Source of the DNA: Actinomycetes bacterium
GTDB taxonomy: Bacteria; Actinomycetota; Actinomycetes; Propionibacteriales; Nocardioidaceae
Length of the DNA stretch: 9,281 nucleotides
Direction: 5' to 3'
NCBI GenBank assembly: GCA_029779385.1
Contig: JAKPAQ010000152.1
Location: forward strand, 1 to 9,281
Shown: in pieces, positions 1 to 7,749 of the stretch
Layout: each line of letters begins with the position of its first letter
Numbering within the stretch: position 1 is the stretch's first letter
Translations under genes and position numbers: made by a program
Notes under the pieces: model-generated
What the model was told of the DNA's origin: nothing
Databases searched by the model: none
The model's input: only the letters and a program-made list of their open reading frames with translations

Positions 1-1
1 C

Positions 2-1543
2 AGCGCTCTGGGAATCAACGATTCGGGCGACGTCGTCGGCGTCAATCGACCCGGAACAACCGCGCGTCCCCAGTTCACCGTCTTGTGGGAGCGCCACGGC
101 GACCACTTCCACGCCCACCAGCTGGCGAACCTTGCCGGTTCGGACTTCTCCCGCGGGTTCGCCATCAACAAGGACCAGATGATCGTTGGCGAGGCGTTCA
201 ACGACGCCGGCAACAGCGTCGGCGTCCGCTGGCTCGGCGACCAAGCACCAACCCACATCACCAGCCTCAGCGAAACTGGCTTAGGCGTCCTCAACGACGT
301 CAACGACACCGGCACGGCGGTCGGCACTGCGGCCTCGCACGCGGTTCGGTTGACCGCCGACGACACGGTCGAGTTGCTGACAAGCCCGGTGCTGCCAGTC
401 GCCGGTTCAGTGCTGCTCAACTCAGGTGCAAAAGCGATCTCAAAAGCTGGCGACATCGCGGGCTCGGCTCGGGTGAACGTCCCCCACAACGACCACTTCC
501 ATGCCCAGTCATACGCCGCCATCTGGCGCATTGGCACAGACGGCAAACTCCTGGCCGTACCGCCGGCGGCGAAAAGCCCGAGCGTCACGAAGTTCACTGA
601 TGAGGGTGAAGTGCTCGGTAGCGCGACGATCAACGGACTTCAGGCCGCGATCCATTGGGATGCCCAAGACGAACCCAGTGTTCTGCCTGCCCCCACGATC
701 GCCGACTACACCCACACCGCAGCAACGGCAGGCGCCGACGATGTCGTCGTCGGCTACGCCTCAAAGTTCGCCGCAAACACTTCGTTTGGTGGCGCGGCCA
801 TCGCTTGGGATGACCATGGCGTAGTCAACCTAAATGAGCGCGTGGTCAACTTGCCAGCGGATGTGACCTTGCAGTCGGCGGCCGACATCAACGCTTCGGG
901 GCAGATCGTTGGTACCGCCGACACTGCCGACGGTAGTCGCGGGTTCGTGCTCACTCCGGTTGAAGAAGTCGAGCCCGAGCCAGTCTCAACTTCGATCTCG
1001 GCACCAGCAGTCAAACAGGTCTACGGCTTGCCGACGAAACTGCTGGTGACCCTTACCTCCGGTGCCACGGGAAAGGTAACGGTCACGGCAGGAACGAAGA
1101 AAGTAACTGGCACCTTGTCAAACGGTCAGGCCCGCGTTGTGTTGCCAGCAAAGTCCTTGGCCCCAGGGAATCGAACCGTGACCATCTCCTACCCGGGAGT
1201 CGCTGGAGAGTTCTCACCCGCGACCGCTTCGGCCAAAGTTCAAGTGTCCAAAGCCAAGACGACTGTGAAGGCCAAGTCGGCTAAGACGAAGGTCAAGCGC
1301 GGCAAGGTAGCGGTCTTCAAAATTGCCGTCTCCAGCCCCTCGGTGAAGCCGACCGGCAAAATCCGGGTCAACTTCGCCGGAAAGACAAAAACTCTCCAGT
1401 TGAAGAACTCAAAAGCGACAATCAAGATCAAGGTTGCCAAAGCGACCAAGCCAGGGGCAAAAACGGCCAAGGTGACCTACCTCGGCGACGCCTTTGCCGG
1501 TGCGAGCAACGCCAAAACGGTGAGAGTAACCATCACCGACTAG
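2..1543 (+). CDS. HAF-repeat protein with two C-terminal Ig-like domains, 5' partial
   Basis: The reading frame is open from the first complete codon in the window, so the N terminus (where a signal peptide would be expected) lies upstream; a TTG at 83 is only an internal codon. About 513 residues are visible. The region to about base 955 has roughly seven degenerate repeats of the form I-N-x-x-G-x-V-V-G, for example GINDSGDVVG at the very start, VNDTGTAVG and INASGQIVG. This is the pattern of the extracellular HAF repeat family, whose function is poorly known. Two repeats carry the motif DHFHA (101-115 and 491-505). An acidic, proline-containing linker (EEVEPEP) follows. Two Ig-like beta-sandwich domains of the Big_3 type then cover about 986-1252 and 1253-1540; the second is very lysine-rich. 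There is no LPXTG signal or C-terminal membrane helix, and the protein ends VRVTITD. I infer a secreted or surface-associated protein; its ligand is unknown. It ends convergently with groEL. Confidence 0.8.
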   Translation, partial: SALGINDSGDVVGVNRPGTTARPQFTVLWERHGDHFHAHQLANLAGSDFSRGFAINKDQMIVGEAFNDAGNSVGVRWLGDQAPTHITSLSETGLGVLNDVNDTGTAVGTAASHAVRLTADDTVELLTSPVLPVAGSVLLNSGAKAISKAGDIAGSARVNVPHNDHFHAQSYAAIWRIGTDGKLLAVPPAAKSPSVTKFTDEGEVLGSATINGLQAAIHWDAQDEPSVLPAPTIADYTHTAATAGADDVVVGYASKFAANTSFGGAAIAWDDHGVVNLNERVVNLPADVTLQSAADINASGQIVGTADTADGSRGFVLTPVEEVEPEPVSTSISAPAVKQVYGLPTKLLVTLTSGATGKVTVTAGTKKVTGTLSNGQARVVLPAKSLAPGNRTVTISYPGVAGEFSPATASAKVQVSKAKTTVKAKSAKTKVKRGKVAVFKIAVSSPSVKPTGKIRVNFAGKTKTLQLKNSKATIKIKVAKATKPGAKTAKVTYLGDAFAGASNAKTVRVTITD

Positions 1544-1554
1544 TGGCTCCCAAG

Positions 1555-1603
1555 CCCCCAAAAAAGCGAATGCCCCGAGCAGCCATGGCTGCTCGGGGCG
1601 TTC
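1555..1603 (-). terminator. Rho-independent terminator of groES-groEL
   Basis: Bases 1572-1599 are a perfect 28-base palindrome (GCCCCGAGCAGCC and its complement). Four more pairs, one of them G-T, extend the stem to 1568-1603. Read on the minus strand, the hairpin follows the groEL stop codon by about 15 bases and is followed by a run of six T (1565-1560). That is the layout of an intrinsic terminator for groEL. On the plus strand no T-run follows, so termination of the converging repeat-protein gene here is less certain, although its RNA would form the same hairpin. Confidence 0.88.
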
Positions 1604-1617
1604 AAACTGAGCTTCGA

Positions 1618-3526
<1,909 letters not shown>

Positions 3527-3563
3527 TGGTCGACCTCCCCTTTCGGATGGATGACACGAATAG

Positions 3564-3590
3564 TTGGCACTCGTAACTTCAGAGTGCCAG
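3564..3590. promoter_or_regulatory. CIRCE operator 1 (HrcA binding site)
   Basis: TTGGCACTC, nine spacer bases, then GAGTGCCAG: the 9-9-9 inverted repeat of the CIRCE element (consensus TTAGCACTC-N9-GAGTGCTAA). The arms are a near-perfect inverted repeat of each other and differ from consensus mainly at the A/G position of the TAGCACTC core. This copy lies closest to groES and covers the expected transcription start, so HrcA bound here would block initiation. The hrcA gene is not in the window. Confidence 0.93.
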
Positions 3591-3595
3591 TGTTC

Positions 3596-3624
3596 AGCCT
3601 AGCACCGGCTGGCACTCCACCCAA
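3596..3624 (-). promoter_or_regulatory. groES-groEL promoter (sigma-A-like)
   Basis: On the minus strand a -35 box TTGGGT (3624-3619) and a -10 box TAGGCT (3601-3596) are separated by exactly 17 bases. The -35 box falls within the spacer of CIRCE 2, the -10 box lies between the two operators, and transcription would start near 3589, at the edge of CIRCE 1. The fit between promoter and operators supports the call, but the start site is inferred. Confidence 0.7.
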
Positions 3625-3635
3625 GCGAGTGCTAA
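3609..3635. promoter_or_regulatory. CIRCE operator 2 (HrcA binding site)
   Basis: CTGGCACTC, nine spacer bases, then GAGTGCTAA. The right arm matches the CIRCE consensus exactly and the left arm at seven of nine positions. Its spacer contains the inferred groES -35 box. It also lies only 45-51 bases upstream of the divergent methyltransferase gene, next to a possible -10 box for that gene. Two CIRCE copies in front of groES-groEL are known in other actinobacteria. Confidence 0.93.
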
Positions 3636-3640
3636 GTCTT

Positions 3641-3646
3641 TAGGTT
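3641..3646 (+). promoter_or_regulatory. Possible -10 box for the methyltransferase-kinase operon
   Basis: TAGGTT matches the actinobacterial TANNNT pattern and lies 5 bases beyond CIRCE 2, 33-39 bases upstream of the candidate start codons. No convincing -35 box is seen at 16-18 bases; that position falls inside CIRCE 2. This is a weak call made because the divergent operon needs a promoter in this short gap. Confidence 0.3.
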
Positions 3647-3679
3647 CCGCCGGGGCGCACCAACGCGTTCGGGCAGACT

Positions 3680-4864
3680 TTGGCCGTGGACCTGTCAACG
3701 TTCGAGCTGCTGCTTGGCCCGCGCGGCAGTGAGTTGATGGGTCAACTTGGCGAACTCGACCCGGCCGAATCTGAGTTGGCGATCGGCACTCGCCTACGCC
3801 GCAACTACCCGACAGAACTGGTCGCCGCGGCACTGACTCAACACCGATTGCGCACTAAAGCAGTCACCAAATTCGGGGACTTGGCAGCAAACATGTGGTT
3901 CACCGCCGACGCCCTGGAACAGGCCACGCGTCGGCCCGTAGCCGCCCACCGCGCAAACCGACTGGTCGACCTGGGCGCGACAAGTGTGGTCGACCTAGGC
4001 TGCGGCATCGGCGGCGACTTGATCGCCTTCGCCCGCGCCGGACTAACGGTGCGTGGCATCGAGGCCGACCCGGTGCGCGCCGCGATCGCCCAAGCAAACT
4101 TGGCGGCCGCAGGATTTCCCGGAACTGTCGAAGTCGGTGACGCAACCTTGGCCACGATCAATCCGACCGAGGTCGCTTTCGTTGACCCAGCCCGCCGCGA
4201 CGGGCGCGGACGCACCTTCAGCCTTGACGCGCTCGTGCCGTCTTGGGAGTTCGTTACCGAACTGCTGCAAGGTCGCGCTCTAGCCAAGGTGATGCCCGGC
4301 ATCGCCCACGACGCGGTGCCGCCGGGGGTGCACCCCGAGTGGGTCAGCGACTCCGGCGACCTAGTGGAAGCCTGTTTGTGGGGGGCCGGTTTCGCCCTGC
4401 CGCACAATCGGCAAGCAACCGTGCTGCCTGCTGGCGCCACCCTGCTCGGTCGGCACGCTCGCGCCGACACAGGCGAACCCCTGACGTTCCTAATCGAGCC
4501 CGACGATGCGGTGATCCGGGCTGGTCTCGTTGCTGAACTTGCTCAAAATATTGGCGGCCACCTGCTGGATCCGCACATCGCTTGGATTACTTCGACCGAG
4601 CCATACGTCGGGCCGCTAGGTCGCTGCTTTGAGGTCGTCGAGGAACTGCCGTATCGCGAAAAGCAGCTAAAAGCCGCGCTGCGCGCGAAGGACATCGGCA
4701 CCCTGACGGTGAAGAAGCGTGGAGTACAGGTGGTCCCCGAGCAACTCATCAAACGCCTTGGGCTGAAGGGGTCCAAGACCGCAATCGTGGTGCTGACGCG
4801 CGTCAACGAAAAAGGTCGAGCCTTCTTGGTGACCGAACACCGAAACGGTGAATTAGATGACTGA
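3680..4864 (+). CDS. Class I SAM-dependent methyltransferase with THUMP-like domain
   Basis: The product has 394 residues. An N-terminal helical part (1-95) precedes a Rossmann methyltransferase fold: motif I VVDLGCGIGGD (103-113), the acidic residue that would hold the SAM ribose in RGIEAD (E128), VGDA (152-155), and VAFVDPARR (166-173) in the motif IV position. The C-terminal part (about 310-390, with YREKQLKAALR, TVKKRGV and an IVVLTRV strand) resembles the THUMP-like domain found in actinobacterial proteins of this class. THUMP domains bind RNA, so an RNA substrate is plausible, but the actual substrate is unknown. The start is uncertain: TTG at 3680 and GTG at 3686 are both possible, and neither has a good ribosome site. 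The gene is divergent from groES, 45-51 bases from CIRCE 2. Its end overlaps the next gene by eight bases, which suggests translational coupling with the kinase genes. Confidence 0.85.
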   Translation: MAVDLSTFELLLGPRGSELMGQLGELDPAESELAIGTRLRRNYPTELVAAALTQHRLRTKAVTKFGDLAANMWFTADALEQATRRPVAAHRANRLVDLGATSVVDLGCGIGGDLIAFARAGLTVRGIEADPVRAAIAQANLAAAGFPGTVEVGDATLATINPTEVAFVDPARRDGRGRTFSLDALVPSWEFVTELLQGRALAKVMPGIAHDAVPPGVHPEWVSDSGDLVEACLWGAGFALPHNRQATVLPAGATLLGRHARADTGEPLTFLIEPDDAVIRAGLVAELAQNIGGHLLDPHIAWITSTEPYVGPLGRCFEVVEELPYREKQLKAALRAKDIGTLTVKKRGVQVVPEQLIKRLGLKGSKTAIVVLTRVNEKGRAFLVTEHRNGELDD

Positions 4865-5600
4865 CCTCACCGAGTCGCCCCAACTGCTGCCGCAGTTGCG
4901 ACGACTGCCACTTCGCCTACTGCTACTCGTGGCCGCCGCTCACGTCATTCCGCTAACGACCGCATTGGTTCGAAACTGGAGTTGGAATATCGATTCGCTC
5001 GTATTCCTCATTGGTTTGGCCCTTACCGTGGCGACCGTCATTTCGGCGGCGCGCGGCCGCACAACCTGGCGAACAGGGGCGGCCTTCAGCGCCATTAGCC
5101 TCCTGTCGATTTGGCTAGAACGAACGACCACTTCAGGAACCGGGATCGATTCAAGTCCAGCATTTGCGTACGCAGTCATGGCGGCGATCACATTTTCGGT
5201 CACCCTCTGGCTACCTCGCAGCATCAGCTATGCCGCTGCCATTTTGATTTCCTATCTGGTGGCCCACAAACTGTTTGACCCAACTGGATTCGGCAGTGCA
5301 GTCGATGAAGTGGCCCAAGTAACCCCGGCGGTAATCGCAATTGCTTTTGCCACGGCAACAGTTGGCATCGGCACCCAGCGGGCCGACGCCGCCCGCGCCG
5401 AGCAACTGGCCGCCAGCCTCGATGAAGCCAAAGCCGAGGCAAAGTCACTTGCTGGACGCGAAGCGCAACTACGGATGCATGACCTCACGATTCCAGCGCT
5501 CACCAGCGTCGCACGCGAATCCATCCCTGACCTGGCAGCTGTCCGACAAGCTTGCGCCGAGGCGGCCAACGCAATTCAGCTAGAGGGTGAGCAACCATGA
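4857..5600 (+). CDS. Membrane sensor with histidine phosphoacceptor domain, no ATPase domain
   Basis: The product has 247 residues. About six hydrophobic helices are visible (roughly 17-37, 45-64, 70-87, 102-119, 121-137 and 152-172). A charged, probably coiled-coil linker (about 175-203) leads to LRMHDLTIPAL, which matches the phosphoacceptor helix of NarL-partner (HisKA_3-type) kinases, with His208 followed by Asp. A second helix (225-241) would complete the dimerisation domain, and the protein then stops. The ATPase domain a kinase needs is at the start of the next gene, so this looks like the front half of a split sensor kinase. The ATG at 4857 lies eight bases before the end of the methyltransferase gene, with GGTGA shortly upstream. 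The stop overlaps the next start as ATGA. No periplasmic sensing domain is evident; the signal may be read within the membrane. The alternative is a recent frameshift in a single gene, but the ribosome site before the next start argues against that. Confidence 0.75.
   Translation: MTDLTESPQLLPQLRRLPLRLLLLVAAAHVIPLTTALVRNWSWNIDSLVFLIGLALTVATVISAARGRTTWRTGAAFSAISLLSIWLERTTTSGTGIDSSPAFAYAVMAAITFSVTLWLPRSISYAAAILISYLVAHKLFDPTGFGSAVDEVAQVTPAVIAIAFATATVGIGTQRADAARAEQLAASLDEAKAEAKSLAGREAQLRMHDLTIPALTSVARESIPDLAAVRQACAEAANAIQLEGEQP
5583..5599 (+). promoter_or_regulatory. Ribosome binding site supporting the split kinase start
   Basis: GAGGGTGAG (5583-5591) lies five bases before the ATG at 5597, inside the last codons of the upstream sensor gene. 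A well-placed site here indicates that the second half of the kinase is translated as its own protein, coupled through the ATGA overlap, and is not the result of a sequencing error. Confidence 0.75.
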
Positions 5601-7066
5601 GCAGTACAACAACCAAGCTGTCTTTCCTTGACCGACTGGCCGCCCTCGTCGACGCGCATGGCTCGGCAAAGTTGCGCGCGACCGGGACCACGCCTGAACT
5701 GCCAGGCCAAGTCGAAGACGCGATCGTTGGCGCCACCGCCGAAGCACTGCGCAACACCCTGCGCCACGCACCCGGCAGCACCGTGGTCGTCCAAGTTGAA
5801 ACAAACAAGAAGGGCGTTTGGGTTCGCGTCCGAGACAACGGTCCCGGAATGGGCGAGGGCACCCGCGCTGGCTTCGGCCTAACTCATTCGATCAACGAAC
5901 GAATGCTTGAAGTTGACGGCACCGTTTCGGTCAAAACTGACCCAAATACCGGCACCGAAATCGGCCTCAACTGGTATCCGAAACCTGAAGGCGGGCTTCA
6001 CGACGCGCTAGTGGACATGGTCGGTCGACCACGTCGCCTAGTGGGACTGTTTGCACTTCCGCTCATGCTTGGTTCTTGGTACCTCGTTTTTCGCTACGGC
6101 CTGCAGGACGGCTCAAAAACGGTCACCTTCGCGGTAGCGATCACCACCTCAGTTATTGCCGTCGCGGTCATCACCGCAGCGGGCACCCGCTGGGTCCCAC
6201 TGATCGGCGTAGTCGCGATGGTCTGCCTGCCAATCCTCAACGCGATCGGGTTGGCTAACGCTGGCGACGGCGCAGTCTTGAGTTTTCGCAGTTGGTCGAT
6301 CGGCATGACCGGAAATGTCGCGCTGGCGATGGCGGCCAGTTTGCCGCCAACGTGGCCGCTGTTTGCCGCAATCGGCATCTCGGCAACGACCTGGTGGGCT
6401 GCGGTGGTCGACCCGACGGTTTCACCGATCGAAGCAATCGGCGCCATTTTGCAAACTCTCTTCTTCACCGTCGCTGGCCTGTTAGTGGCCCGATCGATTC
6501 TGCTCGCGTGGCGAGGAACCTCTCAAGCTTTTGATCTTGCCCGCCACTCCCGCGCCGAGGCGTTGCTCGCCGCAGTAAATGAACTTTCTCGGGCCGAACA
6601 AGCCGAACGACTCGGTGACGATCTTGGCGACTTCTTGGCCGCCGCCGCGGTTGACCTTGACCTCGCCGACCCGAAGGTCAAACGTGAGGCGTCCGTGTTG
6701 GCCGCTCGGGTTCGCGACGAGTTGGAGCAGCCTGGCGCTTGGCCGGCAGCAGTGCGAGAGGAACTAGATTCGGCACGCCGTCGCGGTGCGATCGTAGTAG
6801 TTAGGTCAACCGCCCCCGCGCCTTGGCCAGCACAAGCAAATCGGCTGATTATTTCCCTGCTGTCAGCGACCACGACCGAACAGTTGACGATCACCATTCG
6901 TGCCAACGAAGAGTCGATAAGCGTTCGCGGAGTGGTCAAACCGCCCTGGTCGCCCCGCCAGAGCGATAGCCTCAAAAACGCGGTCACGACTCAGGGTCTG
7001 GCCACCTCAGTGGCCATCGACACCGATGACGACGCAACTTTGGTCGACCTGAATGAATTGCGGTGA
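5597..7066 (+). CDS. Kinase ATPase domain fused to membrane domain and degenerate kinase core
   Basis: The product has 489 residues in an unusual order. Residues 10-130 are a GHKL ATPase domain with an intact N box (EALRNTLRHA, 49-58), G1 box (DNGPGMG, 80-86), G2 box (GFGL, 92-95) and GTEIGL (119-124). The first 40 residues match the segment that normally links the phosphoacceptor domain to the ATPase domain, so this half completes the upstream sensor. About six membrane helices follow (147-165, 174-195, 198-220, 233-250, 252-271 and 277-304). A cytoplasmic part then resembles a second kinase core that has decayed. In RLGDDLGDFL (338-347) Gly340 occupies the His position of the usual LHDxLGxxL. 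Residues 385-489 keep the strand and helix pattern of an ATPase domain but have lost the N-box Asn and the DxGxG motif (VRGVV instead of VRDNG). I infer active ATPase catalysis from the front part and a regulatory or dimerising role for the rear. The next gene encodes the likely response regulator. Confidence 0.75.
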   Translation: MSSTTTKLSFLDRLAALVDAHGSAKLRATGTTPELPGQVEDAIVGATAEALRNTLRHAPGSTVVVQVETNKKGVWVRVRDNGPGMGEGTRAGFGLTHSINERMLEVDGTVSVKTDPNTGTEIGLNWYPKPEGGLHDALVDMVGRPRRLVGLFALPLMLGSWYLVFRYGLQDGSKTVTFAVAITTSVIAVAVITAAGTRWVPLIGVVAMVCLPILNAIGLANAGDGAVLSFRSWSIGMTGNVALAMAASLPPTWPLFAAIGISATTWWAAVVDPTVSPIEAIGAILQTLFFTVAGLLVARSILLAWRGTSQAFDLARHSRAEALLAAVNELSRAEQAERLGDDLGDFLAAAAVDLDLADPKVKREASVLAARVRDELEQPGAWPAAVREELDSARRRGAIVVVRSTAPAPWPAQANRLIISLLSATTTEQLTITIRANEESISVRGVVKPPWSPRQSDSLKNAVTTQGLATSVAIDTDDDATLVDLNELR

Positions 7067-7073
7067 GTTGATG

Positions 7074-7718
7074 ATGGCTGAACAAGAGCAGATTCTGCGG
7101 GTTGGCGCGGTTGACGATCATCCGGTTGTTTTGCGTGGACTTGCCGCCGAACTGGCCCACACGGCGCCCGATATCGACTTGGTCGCGATCGCAGCCAACG
7201 TCGACGAACTCCTGGCCGAAACCACTGATCTAGATGTCGTTTTGCTCGACTTGACTTTGCACGACGGCCAAGACACCCAAGAGAACATTCGTCGTCTGCT
7301 AGCCAGCGATATTCAGGTGCTGATCTACACCGGCGAGACCAAACCGATCCCGATCGTGCGCGCTGTCGAGGCCGGCGCGCTCGGCCTGGCCCTGAAGTCA
7401 GACCCGGTCGAGGAAATCGCTGGCGCGATCCGCCTAGTGAGCACCGGCCGGGAGGCCTACTCCGGCCCGTTGGCGGCCAATCTGATCTCCCACGGCGAGG
7501 TCGAAAGCCTCCTCAGCGACCGACAGGTCGTGATCTTGAGTCTGATCGCGGAGGGCCTTCCTCGAAAGTCGATCGCCCGCCAACTTGGGGTTGCCGTCTC
7601 AACGGTCAACGAGCACGTCAATCGGGTGTCCGAGGTGTTCCGCGAACGGGGGCTCGGCCCAACGAACTCACATTCGCTGGTCAACCATGCTCGGGCCGAA
7701 GGCTATTTGACCGACTGA
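7074..7718 (+). CDS. NarL/LuxR-family response regulator
   Basis: The product has 214 residues from the ATG at 7074. The receiver domain (about 8-120) keeps every phosphorylation residue: the acidic pair Asp14-Asp15 in VDDHP, the phosphoacceptor Asp59 in VVLLDLTL, Thr86 in IYTGE and Lys108 in LALKSD. A LuxR-type helix-turn-helix (about 147-195) follows, with LSDRQVVILSLIAEG, SIARQLGVAVSTVNEHVNRV and a final basic turn. It should be phosphorylated by the split kinase encoded just upstream and then bind DNA; its targets are unknown. The start is a choice: an in-frame ATG at 7053 lies inside the previous gene, and ATGs at 7071 and 7074 follow GGTGAG (7062-7067). Spacing favours 7074. The stop codon forms part of the -35 box of the downstream pxp promoter. 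Confidence 0.93.
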   Translation: MAEQEQILRVGAVDDHPVVLRGLAAELAHTAPDIDLVAIAANVDELLAETTDLDVVLLDLTLHDGQDTQENIRRLLASDIQVLIYTGETKPIPIVRAVEAGALGLALKSDPVEEIAGAIRLVSTGREAYSGPLAANLISHGEVESLLSDRQVVILSLIAEGLPRKSIARQLGVAVSTVNEHVNRVSEVFRERGLGPTNSHSLVNHARAEGYLTD

Positions 7719-7743
7719 CACCTGATCGGCTGAGCGATACGGT
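7715..7743 (+). promoter_or_regulatory. Promoter of pxpABC, probably giving a leaderless mRNA
   Basis: CTGACA (7715-7720) matches five of six bases of the -35 consensus. It is followed, after exactly 17 bases, by TACGGT (7738-7743), a TANNNT -10 box. Transcription would begin about seven bases later, on or next to the A of the pxpA ATG at 7750, and no Shine-Dalgarno sequence precedes that ATG. Leaderless transcripts are common in actinobacteria. The start site is inferred. Confidence 0.65.
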
Positions 7744-7749
7744 CTACCC

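Noticed and set aside
83..85. TTG at 83 as the start of the repeat-protein gene
   Set aside because: The same frame is open to the window edge and encodes a further HAF repeat (GINDSGDVVG), so the gene begins upstream.
1572..1599. The perfect palindrome as an operator or attachment site
   Set aside because: Its place just after the groEL stop and the T-run on the minus strand fit a terminator better.
5580..5600. A frameshift error splitting a single kinase gene
   Set aside because: A good ribosome site and a clean ATGA overlap precede the second gene, and the split falls at a domain boundary. It remains possible but is less likely than a true split.
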